Source: Endotrypanum monterogeii
Lineage: Eukaryota > Euglenozoa > Kinetoplastea > Trypanosomatida > Trypanosomatidae
DNA length: 24,928 bases
Assembly (NCBI GenBank): GCA_000333855.2
Contig: KV784174.1
Location: forward strand, 1-24,928
Direction of reading: 5' to 3'
The notes beneath the pieces were generated by a model. It was not told the origin of the DNA and did no database searches. It was given only the letters and a program-made list of their open reading frames with translations. The translations under genes and the position numbers were made by a program. Shown piece by piece: positions 9,774-19,284 of this stretch. Every line of letters starts with the position of its first letter. Position 1 is the first letter of the stretch.

Positions 9774-10338
9774 TTTGACTGCCGTTGATGGGACGATAAA
9801 AAGAAGAAACTAAAAAACGTGTCTGTGTATGTGTATGTGTGTGGAGGGGGGGAGGAGGAAAGAAAGAGATACAGGCAGGAAAAATTGGTGCATGCGCCAA
9901 AGGGTTGAGTGTGTCTGATATATTGGAGTTGGTCTGGTGCGAATACAATTTTTTTTTTTTCAAGACAAAGAAAAGGTAATGAGAAAATAATTTCGAGAAA
10001 AGAAAGAGAGACAGTTAGATTTTAAAATGAAAAGGAGAGACGAGTACGTGTCGATAGTACACCTTGACCGCCTCATTGGAATCATTGGCCGTCACCCCTC
10101 TAACTTTTCATCACTTGCCCTAGCAGCGCTATCAGCCATGTCGATTCACACACTACCCCCTTCCTCCCCACACATATTGATCCACTCAAAATATTGATTC
10201 ATTCTAGTGTGCATAACTACGTAGCAATAAGCACAGACCCATGTATTGCAACGTGACATAAAGGAAAACGAGCGATTCCACCAGCACAAGTGAAACGGTG
10301 CTCGATTTCCCCTCTCTCCTCCCTCCCCCATACAGACA

Positions 10339-10374
<36 letters not shown>

Positions 10375-10606
10375 GAGGTACAGGAAATATTAGAGAAAAA
10401 GGAGTGATTTTTTTTCCCTGTTATGCCGACGTACTTCTGAAACTGTTCAATCAGCGAAACACATCGACAAAAGTCGTTTATTATTATTATTATCATCGCG
10501 TGATGAAAGTACATCTGCTATTTCTCTACAAGTTGTATGTAATTACTGCTGAAGTGAATACTCATATCAATCCCATCTTCTTTTATGTCGTGCATTCACT
10601 GTTGTA
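9774..10606. other. Intergenic region between the tandem membrane-protein genes
   Basis: About 0.8 kb contain GT-rich sequence (9822-9843) next to a purine-rich block (9845-9875 on plus) that would be the pyrimidine tract and acceptor region of copy A, a T10 run at about 9950-9960, and a (CA)15 tract at 10341-10370. ORFs of 122 and 135 residues cross the CA tract in opposite directions. They are low in complexity and not called. Confidence 0.6.
10341..10370. repeat. (CA)15 microsatellite
   Basis: Thirty uninterrupted bases of CA sit between the two TMEM8-like genes, preceded by a short imperfect CAGA/GACA stretch. In the minus-strand transcript this is (TG)15. Confidence 0.95.
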
Positions 10607-11284
10607 TCACACATTGACAACGACAACTGTGGGGTCCTCGACGTGCTGTGAGAACGACAGCTTCCGTTTCCGATCTGCGGGGGAGCGCAGAGAGTAAAAA
10701 AAAAAGAAAACTGCGATAGAAAGGAAAATATGAAACATTCCGTGAAATATACGTACAGGGTCGTTCATATCATCTAGTCCAATGATAAAGCATACTGCCC
10801 CGACTACCAACGCGATTAATCCAATGATAACACGTCGCATATACAAACCCTGACGCCTCCGGGGGTTGATGGTGTGTGCGATAACTGGCACGGATAAGCA
10901 AAATCCCACGGGTATAACGGTGTAGTTGAGATTCCATGGATTTATTTCCTGGAGTATGATAACGGTGAACAAGAGCAAGTACTGCATGTAATCCAAAATC
11001 GCGCGGTTTTCGAAACAACTGAGCTGGATACAAGAGCATCCCACGCTAGTGATGGCACCGATGTTGTCGAGACGGTGCCATCGCAATTCCGACATGATTA
11101 TGCTCATCTCAAAGCACTCACAAGTGTGGTACATAAACGATACAGTCATGGCATAGACTCCCAGCACCCCCTCGAAACGATAGTTGCGGCGCACCAAAAA
11201 CCCAACCACTGGTAGCACAGGCAAATGACTCAGAATGCATGTAAAGAACAAAGCCCATCTAGAATCACCGGGGCGACCGGGCAT
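10607..11284 (-). CDS. Polytopic membrane protein, TMEM8/myomaker (DUF3522, CREST) family, copy B
   Basis: This 225-residue multi-pass protein is the upstream neighbour and paralogue of the gene at 9108-9773. CREST-type signature positions are present: Ser49 and His53 (SFMYHT), Asp73 (RLDNIG), and His181 and His185 (HGMFH). Shared framework includes RRNYRFE, SELRWHRLDNIG and GLDDMNDP. The two copies differ over most of the sequence, so the duplication is not recent. The last membrane segment is encoded partly by a T10 run on the coding strand (about 10697-10706), giving consecutive Phe codons. A homopolymer length error there would alter the polar C-terminal tail (residues 200-225), so the exact C-terminus is less certain. 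Upstream on the coding strand is a pyrimidine tract, with a CAG about 40 bases before the ATG. Confidence 0.75.
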   Translation of the reverse strand: MPGRPGDSRWALFFTCILSHLPVLPVVGFLVRRNYRFEGVLGVYAMTVSFMYHTCECFEMSIIMSELRWHRLDNIGAITSVGCSCIQLSCFENRAILDYMQYLLLFTVIILQEINPWNLNYTVIPVGFCLSVPVIAHTINPRRRQGLYMRRVIIGLIALVVGAVCFIIGLDDMNDPVRIFHGMFHIFLSIAVFFFFYSLRSPADRKRKLSFSQHVEDPTVVVVNV

Positions 11285-11469
11285 CTTGCCACAGAGGATG
11301 GAAAATAGAGAGAGTGGAACTCTGAAAAAAGCTCTAGTTGTTATAATCAGAGACTCACATGTAAGAAAAAAGAGTCACTCCAGAGATGAAATACATACAC
11401 CCGGTTCTTCATGAGAAGCTGATAGGAAAGCTGGTTCGATGGGTTCCGGAGTATTGGGAAAAACACTAG

Positions 11470-11487
11470 ATATATATATATATATAT
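11470..11487. repeat. (AT)9 microsatellite
   Basis: Eighteen bases of alternating AT are followed by a degenerate TATATGTATGCATGTATATA stretch. Confidence 0.9.
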
Positions 11488-11644
11488 TTATATGTATGCA
11501 TGTATATATTTCTCCCCCCCCCAACAGCAAAAAAAAAAAGTATAAAAGGAGGGCAAACAGTTCGCGGGGTTGGGGCCGGGGGGATGGCTAATTTTAACTT
11601 CGACTGGAAATACGCAAAGCCGCCGTTTGCCTTTGGCGCTGCAC

Positions 11645-11647
<3 letters not shown>

Positions 11648-11682
<35 letters not shown>
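11648..11682. repeat. (TG)17 microsatellite
   Basis: About 35 uninterrupted bases of alternating T and G lie in the region upstream of copy B of the membrane-protein pair. Confidence 0.95.
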
Positions 11683-11683
<1 letters not shown>

Positions 11684-13174
11684 GGAAGTGAGTCACTTCA
11701 TGCTCAGGCAAAACAAAGAACGCGAAGAAACGGAGAGGGAGGGTTTCGTGAAGAGTTTTTAAAAGATTAATGACGAGGCGCTCAGTGCACAGAGTAGTAT
11801 GACCAACATCCGGGTTGGAAGTGTTGATCAGTAAAATATATTTGCTAGCTGTGACTGCCCACAGCCCTTCTGTAGAGATGCCGGGGGTACAAGGCACAAC
11901 ACTTGGGAACAGTTATGCCTAGATAATGCAAAGCAGACCACCAGAAGACACAGCTTCAAGAATCTACACGGCTACACAGAGATCGAGTCCGTCTATGCCA
12001 AGTAAAGGTCTTCTCATGAACAGTGAAGCTAACAGGGGGAAAAAGGCGCAGCACGAAAACAGAATGCTTATGTGCATCAAAAAGTATAGTAGGGAAGCAT
12101 GGGCGATGACAACAACAGGGGGAGAATGATACCGCGGACGTGAAAGTGAGGCCGCTACTGTATAGGCCTAAAAAGATTGATCGGGGTCAAAAAGCGTCGC
12201 AACACGAAGAAGGCCTTCGGTAGGAGCAACTAGTTTGTAGGAGTTGTACAGGATGCATCAACGTGTACTTGTCAGTGACTGAAGAACAATGAACATTTAA
12301 GAAATGTAGATACTTCCCACTCGAGGGACGTTTTTTTTTTTTCGAGAAAGAGATCGAGTAACGAGCTCGACAAGGGAGTCGAGAAAAGCGACCTCCTCTG
12401 TTAACTATTGTGAGGGAGGGAGTGTGGATGGAAGAGGAGGGTGGCCGGGAGGTGCTACAGCGGTAGAGCGAGGCAACAACTAAACTGAGAAGACCTCCTC
12501 CCAAATATTTCACAACAATTACAAATTGGCGCAAAAGTTGTCAGGAATGAAAAGGATCCTTAAAGTAATTGCATGAATTCTCACAAGAGAGAAAAAAAAA
12601 AGAGCTAATGCACGCACGCACGTATGCGAAGGAGAGGGGGGGGAAGGGGGGCGGTGAAGGGACGCAACAACTCGACAACGAATATGTCAGACAGAAAATA
12701 CATCCTTTAAAAAGAACGCAGGTATGCATTCACGGCCCATCCCGTTGCGTTGAGTGATGGTGGTGTAAAGTACCAAAGAAAAAAAAAAGTACACTTTTTC
12801 AGAAACGGGTAACTGTGCCACACCACACATCACATGACAAATGCGGACATCCACATGCACACAGAACAACAATGATATCCATCCATTATGATACTCGGAA
12901 CAACTTCCTAGAGGACCACACTTCACCCTGAATGGTCGTAGAACAGGTAAAAAAAAACTCCTCAGAAGAAAATGTGTCTCATGAGCAAAGGTACAATCGC
13001 CCTCTTGCACACCTCCAGCACTCACGCCTTTTGTTGTTGTTGTTGTTCTCTCTCGAGGACCTGTTTTCAAGGTTATCAAGATGGCGCGCCGACGGTACAC
13101 ACACACGCACGCGCACACACACAGGGACACACAGAGCGGGTGAGGACAGAAAAGGAGGGAAAAAGAGAAGCACG

Positions 13175-13756
13175 TTAAAAGAAGCAGCAATGGCGCAATT
13201 GAGACCACACCCAGCTTAGGGTACACTTCCGAGCACCTACTTCGACGACCTCTATTTCTCCACCTCGGTCCGAGATTCGACCTGCGTTGCAGTTCGACTG
13301 TTCAAGTCGCTCAGTAGTCATAGGTGAAAGCAGTGGACTTCTCTCTGGAGTTGAGCGTTCTGCCGGTAGCGACCTCCGTTGAATACGACGGCGCCTGCGA
13401 ACATCTGAGCTGCTCATCAAGCGCCCTTCGTCGCCAACTACAGGAGCAAAGCACATTGGGCACATTGAGGACCTCTGCCGCCAGGACTCCAAGCACTGCA
13501 AGTGAAAGCCATGTTCGCATTTAAGAAGAATGGCAGGATTGTCCAAGGTGAAGTGCTCCAGACAAATAGGACAGGTGGTTAGGTGATACTCTCCCACATC
13601 GTACGTCTCCAAGTCGGTGGCTCTGTCATCCTCATTGTTGTAGTTGCTAATAATTGAAGAGCTCGAGTTGTGGGATTCAGTCCCAGGATGAAGAAGCGAT
13701 GAGGGCGCCAGAACACGAGTTGCCACATTCGCCCCTGTACGCGAATTGCCTTGCAT
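13175..13756 (-). CDS. RING-H2 finger protein, probable E3 ubiquitin ligase
   Basis: The 193-residue protein has one RING-H2 (C3H2C3) domain at residues 62-102: Cys62-x2-Cys65, Cys80-x-His82-x2-His85-x2-Cys88, Cys99-x2-Cys102. Between the last ligands is the SWRQRSSMCPMC-type Trp/Pro surface that contacts E2 enzymes in this family. The flanks are Ser/Asn/Asp-rich (residues 1-60) and Arg/Ser-rich (110-165) and look disordered. No membrane segment or second domain is visible. The probable role is E2-dependent ubiquitin transfer, and the substrate is unknown. An in-frame TAG at 13787-13789 upstream fixes Met1 as the first possible Met. No strong pyrimidine tract lies close by. The nearest good ones are about 350 bases upstream (14101-14190), so the 5' UTR may be long. 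Confidence 0.85.
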   Translation of the reverse strand: MQGNSRTGANVATRVLAPSSLLHPGTESHNSSSSIISNYNNEDDRATDLETYDVGEYHLTTCPICLEHFTLDNPAILLKCEHGFHLQCLESWRQRSSMCPMCFAPVVGDEGRLMSSSDVRRRRRIQRRSLPAERSTPERSPLLSPMTTERLEQSNCNAGRISDRGGEIEVVEVGARKCTLSWVWSQLRHCCFF

Positions 13757-13976
13757 AATAGTATCTGCAGCTTCGGCTGGTAGCCTCTAGGGGTACTCAG
13801 TCCTCAACAGTACGATCGACACGAAGCACACGAGAATTGGCCACCGATGGTCCCACGCATAATCCCCCCTCTCCCTAGTATGTTTTTAATAAGAGGATAC
13901 TGCAGCCGCACCGAGGCAAACGACAGAAAGGATCGAACCCGGGAAACGAAAAGTGATCTGTCTCGAGAACTCTTGG

Positions 13977-14372
13977 CTAAAAGCCTACCGGATGGATCTG
14001 CCGTGTAACGTGTCTCCAGGGCGATATGTTTAACAACAGGGTCAACTCGGAAATTGAGGTCGCTAGTAAGAATTGTACAGCTGCAAATTCCCTACGGTCG
14101 TAGAGAAAAAGAAGCAAAAGGTTAAAGGGAATGAAGATAAAAGGAAGAGAGGCGATGTAATGCTGAAGGGGGGGGAGAAGATGGGGCAGTGGGCAATGCT
14201 ATCGTGTTAGGACAGAAAATTAATGGAGTGAGATAGTGACTATGAATATCTGAAAGAGTGTATCATATATCGAGGAGAAACACACGAAGGAACACTTTTT
14301 TTTTCAAGGATGCGAGGTAGGACACTAAGTGCATAAAGAAATCCCGGGGATAATAGTAGCAGGTGGCACGGG
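13977..14372. repeat. Direct repeat copy 1 flanking the N gap
   Basis: These 396 bases, from CTAAAAGCCTACCGG to GGTGGCACGGG, are identical to 14393-14789 as far as I can read except for one extra A in the second copy, seven bases from its start. The copy stops exactly where the N run begins. See the finding on an unmerged contig overlap. Confidence 0.9.
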
Positions 14373-14392
14373 NNNNNNNNNNNNNNNNNNNN
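14373..14392. other. Assembly gap (20 N)
   Basis: There are twenty consecutive N. The round number and the position exactly between two nearly identical sequences suggest a scaffolder placeholder rather than measured missing sequence. Confidence 0.97.
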
Positions 14393-14789
14393 CTAAAAGA
14401 CCTACCGGATGGATCTGCCGTGTAACGTGTCTCCAGGGCGATATGTTTAACAACAGGGTCAACTCGGAAATTGAGGTCGCTAGTAAGAATTGTACAGCTG
14501 CAAATTCCCTACGGTCGTAGAGAAAAAGAAGCAAAAGGTTAAAGGGAATGAAGATAAAAGGAAGAGAGGCGATGTAATGCTGAAGGGGGGGGAGAAGATG
14601 GGGCAGTGGGCAATGCTATCGTGTTAGGACAGAAAATTAATGGAGTGAGATAGTGACTATGAATATCTGAAAGAGTGTATCATATATCGAGGAGAAACAC
14701 ACGAAGGAACACTTTTTTTTTCAAGGATGCGAGGTAGGACACTAAGTGCATAAAGAAATCCCGGGGATAATAGTAGCAGGTGGCACGGG
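14393..14789. repeat. Direct repeat copy 2 flanking the N gap
   Basis: The second copy of the 396-bp segment starts immediately after the N run. The only difference seen is an inserted A near its left end (CTAAAAGACCTACC versus CTAAAAGCCTACC), which is where contig-end errors are expected. Unique sequence resumes at 14790. Confidence 0.9.
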
Positions 14790-15245
14790 TACATGCCTCA
14801 GTGGAGGATTAACAATCAGAGAATGGAAAGTCAAGCTGCCTCTGATGAATACGCTCAATAGGCACACACACAAAAAAAAAACACGATACGGTCAATCCTC
14901 ACATTCTTATCTGGTACAGGAATACACAAAATATGTCATCTGTCTTTGCATCATTACTACTGACCACGTGTCATTACTGGGTCTCTGTGTGTGTGTGTGT
15001 GCGGTTGTGTGTTGTTTTCACAACTTTAGATCAACCTGTCTATGTTCAGTGCACGGGCCGCAGATAAACCCCCTTCCCCGTTGTTTCCACTAGCGTTTGA
15101 GTAGATTTCACAGCTTAAGAAAAAAAAGTAATGAAGCAGGGAGAAGCTTGGGGATGGCATAACGCCCAGGAATCGGTACACAATTGAGTTCTCATAATTA
15201 ATCATCACAACATCTTTGCGCGTTCCCCCGTTAAAAGAATGGCTT

Positions 15246-16016
15246 CTACCCATCGGCACCTTCGTGAATAAACTGACCCGGAAATAGCAGTCGCCGCACA
15301 GCTGTTGGTGCGAGGCGCTTCGGGTCCGTGTTGACCACCTCGCCAGCCGCATGTTTCCGCTTCTCCTCTTCTTCCTGTTGTATCATGAAGTTGTAAAATT
15401 CTGGGTCGAAGAACCTCAGCGCTCCCTCCAGACCGTTACTGACGACAATGGTGGAAAAGACAATACCAATGATGAGCATTATCAGGTAAGAACATATCGC
15501 AAAAACGCGTACGCTATCTAGCCAGCGTAACTTCTTTTTGGAGGCGAGGACTAGCTGCCGATAAAGCGCCGGTGAGGAGCCGTTTTGGTGCCAAAGACTC
15601 AGCGGATTCACAGACATCCTGTACGCTGTCTGTAGAATGGCGTAGTCGCTTTCACCTGTCGTCAGCTTGGCTGTGTCAGGATGAGTTTCCAGGACTAGAC
15701 TTCGATAGCGGGCACGGACTTCAGCGAGCTCCGCATGGTCCGGAAGACCCATGACTTGCAGTGGCGATCCATGCCTCTGCAGCCACTGCTGTTCCTTCTC
15801 CAACTCCTCCGTGCGCTCCATACCCGACTGCATGCGATGCCTAATCCATTTTTTTAGTGAAATAGGGGTCAGTGTCGAGTATAGCGAGCGCAGTGCCAAA
15901 GCGAAGCACCCAGGCTTGTAGCTATGCTGCTCTCCTGTAGTGGCACATCGAAACGCGACAAGGCAGCATTTCTTGTGAGCTGTTGCCGAAGCAACGAGTG
16001 CTCCCGAGCGGCGCAT
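15246..16016 (-). CDS. J-domain (DnaJ-like) protein with a single membrane anchor
   Basis: The 256-residue protein carries a J domain at about residues 84-140, with the diagnostic HPD at 112-114 (LETHPDT), a preceding basic helix (RARYRSLVLE) and a following helix (SDYAILQTAYRM). J domains stimulate the ATPase of Hsp70 partners. A hydrophobic segment at about 170-193 is a likely membrane anchor, and a charged EEEEKRKHAAGE stretch follows at about 215-227. The N-terminus is basic with Arg, Ala and Ser and no acidic residue in the first 28 positions, consistent with a mitochondrial presequence, but this is inference. Zinc-finger and substrate-binding domains of classical DnaJ are absent, so it is a type III (class C) J-protein. 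The start fits a spliced-leader acceptor about 23 bases upstream. Confidence 0.85.
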   Translation of the reverse strand: MRRSGALVASATAHKKCCLVAFRCATTGEQHSYKPGCFALALRSLYSTLTPISLKKWIRHRMQSGMERTEELEKEQQWLQRHGSPLQVMGLPDHAELAEVRARYRSLVLETHPDTAKLTTGESDYAILQTAYRMSVNPLSLWHQNGSSPALYRQLVLASKKKLRWLDSVRVFAICSYLIMLIIGIVFSTIVVSNGLEGALRFFDPEFYNFMIQQEEEEKRKHAAGEVVNTDPKRLAPTAVRRLLFPGQFIHEGADG

Positions 16017-16066
16017 GAGTCAGCAGCAGTAGGGAGGAACTGGAGAAACAAAGGAGAAAAAAAGCA
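16017..16066 (-). promoter_or_regulatory. Predicted spliced-leader acceptor for the J-protein gene
   Basis: The coding strand shows a T/C-rich tract (16042-16066) ending in CTCCAG. The AG is at 16040-16041, leaving a 5' UTR of about 23 bases before the ATG. This is a textbook arrangement for trypanosomatid trans-splicing and supports the chosen start. Confidence 0.6.
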
Positions 16067-16800
16067 CACAAGAAAAGCTATGGGTCACTTCAACAGCGAC
16101 CAGCTCCTCGAAAAAAAAAAAAAGCGAAGTTGTGTGTAGCGAAGCAGCAGAGCTGTAGTGAAGGTATTTTCCGTTGTAGATAAAAGTAATATATATATAT
16201 ATATATATATATACTCACAGAGAGACTGTAATGCACTTGGAAAAGAGGTAAATACATTTGTATTGGCACAAAGCAATGTCAACGATGTCGGTAGGTGAAA
16301 GGTGGCAAGAAAAACCCGGAGATGACGAAGAAGGAGTGGGTGCAGAAGTGACGGGGGCCCCAAATCGATGTGCTGTACAGGTGCAGGACGTAGAGAGATA
16401 ATCCGTTGACCATACGGGTTGGCATAAAGCCCGCACGCGTACCAAGAGAATCTTAAAGGGCAACCACCGAGCCCCAGTCGATCGAGGGAAGAATTTGACA
16501 TAATCGCCGACAACAGCGGAGCCGCCACATAAGGCGCCATTGATGCTAATCTTTTTTTTCCATCTAATCTCAAAAACGAATGACAAGATGGGTCGAACGC
16601 ACGCATACGGAATCATCTGAGGCGTCTACGAAGTCAGCACGAGAATACCACGGATGGGTACTGCACTCGTGTCAGGGCTACAGTACCGAAAGGGTGAAAG
16701 TCTGTACGCTCCAAGAGGTGACATACTCCAACTTTTCGTCTAGTGCATCCGAAAAATCTGGCTGGGTAGATAACCTGCAGAAAGCAGACGACCTTTCACA
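16067..16800. other. Intergenic region with (AT)n tract
   Basis: About 0.7 kb contain an A13 run near 16111, an AT tract (16189-16213) and no supported gene. The 173- and 133-residue minus-strand ORFs here read through the AT tract and pyrimidine tracts and show no domain. Confidence 0.6.
16189..16213. repeat. (AT)12 microsatellite
   Basis: Twenty-five bases of alternating A and T lie between the UHM-like gene and the J-protein gene. Confidence 0.95.
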
Positions 16801-17499
16801 TCAGGACTCGTTCCAGAACCGGCATAGTACCCGGTGGTCGTCAAACTTGGAGCCGTGGATGTGTGCGATGACGTTTGCCGCCTTTTCTTGAGTGGAGAGT
16901 GTTAATATAACAGCCACGCGATCGTCGAAGTCGGAACAAGTCTCAGAATCAGGACTTGGCTGACCTATGGGTGTTGCGTTTTCGGTTTCGCCACGTGCGC
17001 CTTTGATACACGGTGGTTCCGGTACGTCATCAACCAGCACCTGCCAAGCACCCACCTTTTCCTTCGCAACATCCTCCACTCGCTCAATCAAAGCTTCCAC
17101 TAAATTTCGCTGCTCCGCTTCCGTAGCACCGTTGTACTGGGCAAGCGACGTAACGTTTGTTAATACCACATATTTTGATGGATTGCCGGCTGGGCCGGCG
17201 CTTTGTAATAGGCGCTTTCGTTTTTTGTAGATGCTTTGTTCTTGCCTTCGTCGATTCCATCGTTTCTCAATATCCTCACGGATCAAACTCACAATATCCT
17301 CCACCGTATGGTGCTGAAGATTTGGTGTTTTCAAAACGCGGTTGAACCAGAAATGAGCCACCGTGCTCCAGTGCTTCTCGTAGAAGTGAAAGTGAGGGCT
17401 TTCACGCAGGCCCTCGGGCATCTTCAAATCCTGCATAGAGAACTGGAGTCGTCGGCCGGTGCTGCCCCACACGACAAGAGCGCTCCCTTGATCTGCCAT
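16801..17499 (-). CDS. Putative RNA-binding protein with UHM/RRM-like C-terminal domain
   Basis: In this 232-residue protein, residues 109-230 look like a divergent RRM of the U2AF-homology-motif type. KYVVLTNV resembles the first strand (RNP2-like) and is followed by an acidic helix (about 126-146) and a strand around AWQVLVDDV. After a polar loop rich in Glu/Ser/Pro (about 160-190) come RVAVILTLSTQEKAANVIAHIHGSKF and then the last strand RVLCRFW. A short linker with G-x-F before the final strand is typical of UHMs, which bind Trp-containing ligand motifs in splicing factors. The N-terminal 100 residues are basic and helical (WNRRRQEQSIYKKRKR at 81-96) and not assigned. A role in RNA processing is inferred from the fold only. 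The loop insertion makes this an atypical RRM. Confidence 0.6.
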   Translation of the reverse strand: MADQGSALVVWGSTGRRLQFSMQDLKMPEGLRESPHFHFYEKHWSTVAHFWFNRVLKTPNLQHHTVEDIVSLIREDIEKRWNRRRQEQSIYKKRKRLLQSAGPAGNPSKYVVLTNVTSLAQYNGATEAEQRNLVEALIERVEDVAKEKVGAWQVLVDDVPEPPCIKGARGETENATPIGQPSPDSETCSDFDDRVAVILTLSTQEKAANVIAHIHGSKFDDHRVLCRFWNES

Positions 17500-17549
17500 G
17501 AATATCCTGTCCCTTTCTTAGGGGTAAAAAAGACAAAAAAAAATGAAGC
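17500..17549 (-). promoter_or_regulatory. Predicted spliced-leader acceptor for the UHM-like gene
   Basis: On the coding strand a T-rich tract (about 17521-17549) is followed by CCCCTAAG, with the first AG at 17517-17518. The ATG lies about 17 bases downstream, supporting the annotated start. Confidence 0.6.
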
Positions 17550-19284
17550 TTATTTCACGTGAGTGTTGAGCTTCACACACTATTTGTTGTTGTTTGCTCA
17601 GTGGCTCTAATACACAGGGAAGTACGGGGAAAGAGACGTTCATAGGGAGAATGGGGCAGGTGATAAAGGCCGCTCGTGTAGCATTTGTGTGCAGGACAAC
17701 ACCACAGACAAGTCCGGGTCGTATGCAGAAAATGTTGCAAGAAGAGAAAAAGAAAGGAGAAATTTGTAAGGTGATATCATCGTGGAGTCGAGAAAATTCG
17801 ATTAGCCTTGCACCAACAGTTGAGGCAATGCAGAGGCAGGAAGGAAAAAAACGTTACTGCTTCTGAGCTTCCCGGATTACCCCAGTGATATACACAAGAG
17901 TTCCGGTGGTAACGTGCATACATGTATCTCTGCTTCCAGTCTTTCGACAAAGCACCCGCGGAGTGCGCCCACCGTCCCATGAGAAGATGGCACAACATTT
18001 AGGTCTTGTCGTACATTGAGGGATGAATACATCCTCGAGCTCACAATTTCATTGCATCCTCTGACCACCGGTAGAATGAATCTGACTACTAGATTTTGTT
18101 GGCATCATCGACGCTTACGTATGGATATCCTCACCGACAAAAAAAAAAAAACAGAAATAACAATGAAAGCAAAGCATCACACTACAAGCAGCGGTTGAGG
18201 TTGAATGCCTCTTGGTTGTCGTGTAGATCATGATGAGCGTATCATGATGCTTTGACTGACCTCTCCATTCCAGTGAGATGTCCCGATTTGAAACGATCCT
18301 TTGTTTTTCCCTCCTCCCCTCAGCCGCGTCACGCTATACAGGGCGCTTGAGAAGATGAAGGCGGATGGACTGTGCCCCGTCGCTTAGAAGAGGGGGAACA
18401 GCGACAAGGCGCGAAAGGAGAAAAGCAGCAACACTTACGCACATCGACACACAAATACACACACAAACAAGGGCATACACACGAGTGGAGAGGGATAAAA
18501 AGATTCAAAGAAGTGCAGAATGGCGATGGCATATTGTCAGTTTAGCAATGGTAAGTCTAATCACTAGAACCTAACAGATATACGAGGAAAGGAGGACAAG
18601 ATAAGAGAGACAGGTATCTCCGGAGATACACCCACCCCCCACACACACACACACACACACGAACATATATATATATATATATATATATCAGTTGAATATC
18701 GATCAACAGGCTGGATAACATCAGAAGCAGGAAAACAAAAGTGAGTGTTGATAGAAAAGCGAGAGAAGACTGGTGCGGTGAGAAGAAGTGCTCCTGCGCA
18801 GAACACGAGTAGGAAAGCAAAGCCACTTGGCCAGCAAAAAAACACCTGAGTTTCACGCATCTACGCGCCTCGACTCTGACTACAACATGTTGTGTGTCTG
18901 GGGAGGGGGGGGAAAGAGGAGGCCGATCTGTACAGACAACTTCGCGGCACATACGCTAGAACGAAGTGTTCAATAAGACATCGATTTTTTTTTGTTGTTG
19001 GGGGAGAGAGGGGGAAAAAAAACATAAAAACCCTTCGATAGTAGCGCCTAGACAAGAGCAACATATAAAAGGATGCCACGCATCGTGATCCCACCATCAC
19101 GAGATGTGAGGACTGCGCGAGAAAAAAACAAGGGAGGAATCAAATGGCGACCAAATATGGAAGAGACATGAAAAAAAAAAAGACCGGATGATGGAATGGG
19201 GGGGAATAGCTATCATTGAGACGCGAGCGCTCCATCGAGAAGTGTCAATCCGTGTAGATGTGCACTATTCTCTTTCTGTTTCTC
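17550..19284. other. Intergenic region with compound microsatellite
   Basis: About 1.7 kb lie between the UHM-like gene and the kinase. The region contains A-runs (for example near 18139-18150), a 9-bp direct repeat ATCATGATG at 18227-18235 and 18241-18249, the compound (AC)10/(AT)12 tract at 18641-18688, and G-rich blocks near 18900-18914 and 19198-19204. Minus-strand ORFs of up to 131 residues are low in complexity and lack domains. Confidence 0.6.
18641..18688. repeat. Compound (AC)10-GAAC-(AT)12 microsatellite
   Basis: Twenty bases of AC are followed by GAAC and then 24 bases of AT, preceded by a C-rich CCCACCCCCC stretch. It lies downstream of the kinase stop-to-start direction's next gene, in non-coding sequence between kinase and UHM-like genes. 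Confidence 0.95.

Larger units (their letters stand above)
11285..13174. other. Intergenic region with several microsatellites
   Basis: About 1.9 kb lie between copy B and the RING gene. It holds a TA tract (11470-11487), a (TG)17 tract (11648-11682), A/T homopolymers, G-rich blocks near 12637-12660, and a mixed CA/CG-rich stretch near 13096-13132. Minus-strand ORFs at 12187-12534 and 12687-13226 and another at 11466-11897 are rich in Cys/Val/Phe/His runs caused by the microsatellites and pyrimidine tracts. They have no recognisable domains and are not called. Confidence 0.6.
13757..15245. other. Intergenic region with assembly gap and duplicated flank
   Basis: Nominally about 1.5 kb, but it contains a 396/397-bp duplicated segment around 20 N and is probably about 416 bases shorter in the real chromosome. 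It holds strong coding-strand pyrimidine tracts (plus-strand purine blocks at 14101-14190 and their duplicate), a TG-rich stretch at about 14983-15011, and no convincing ORF. ORFs that cross the N run are not meaningful. Confidence 0.75.

Noticed and set aside
11466..11897. Minus-strand 143-residue ORF
   Set aside because: It reads through TG and TA microsatellites, giving Thr-His and Tyr-Ile runs.
12187..12534. Minus-strand 115-residue ORF with a hydrophobic start
   Set aside because: The start resembles a signal peptide, but the rest is Ser/Arg-rich low-complexity sequence that crosses a T-run. No family is recognised.
12687..13226. Minus-strand 179-residue ORF upstream of copy B
   Set aside because: Rich in Cys/Val/Leu runs produced by a CA/CG-rich stretch and pyrimidine tracts. 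It overlaps the 3' end of the RING gene in another frame and shows no domain.
13925..13945. B-box-like GGTTCGATCC on the minus strand, possible tRNA
   Set aside because: The flanking bases cannot form a T-stem, and no A-box or acceptor stem is found.
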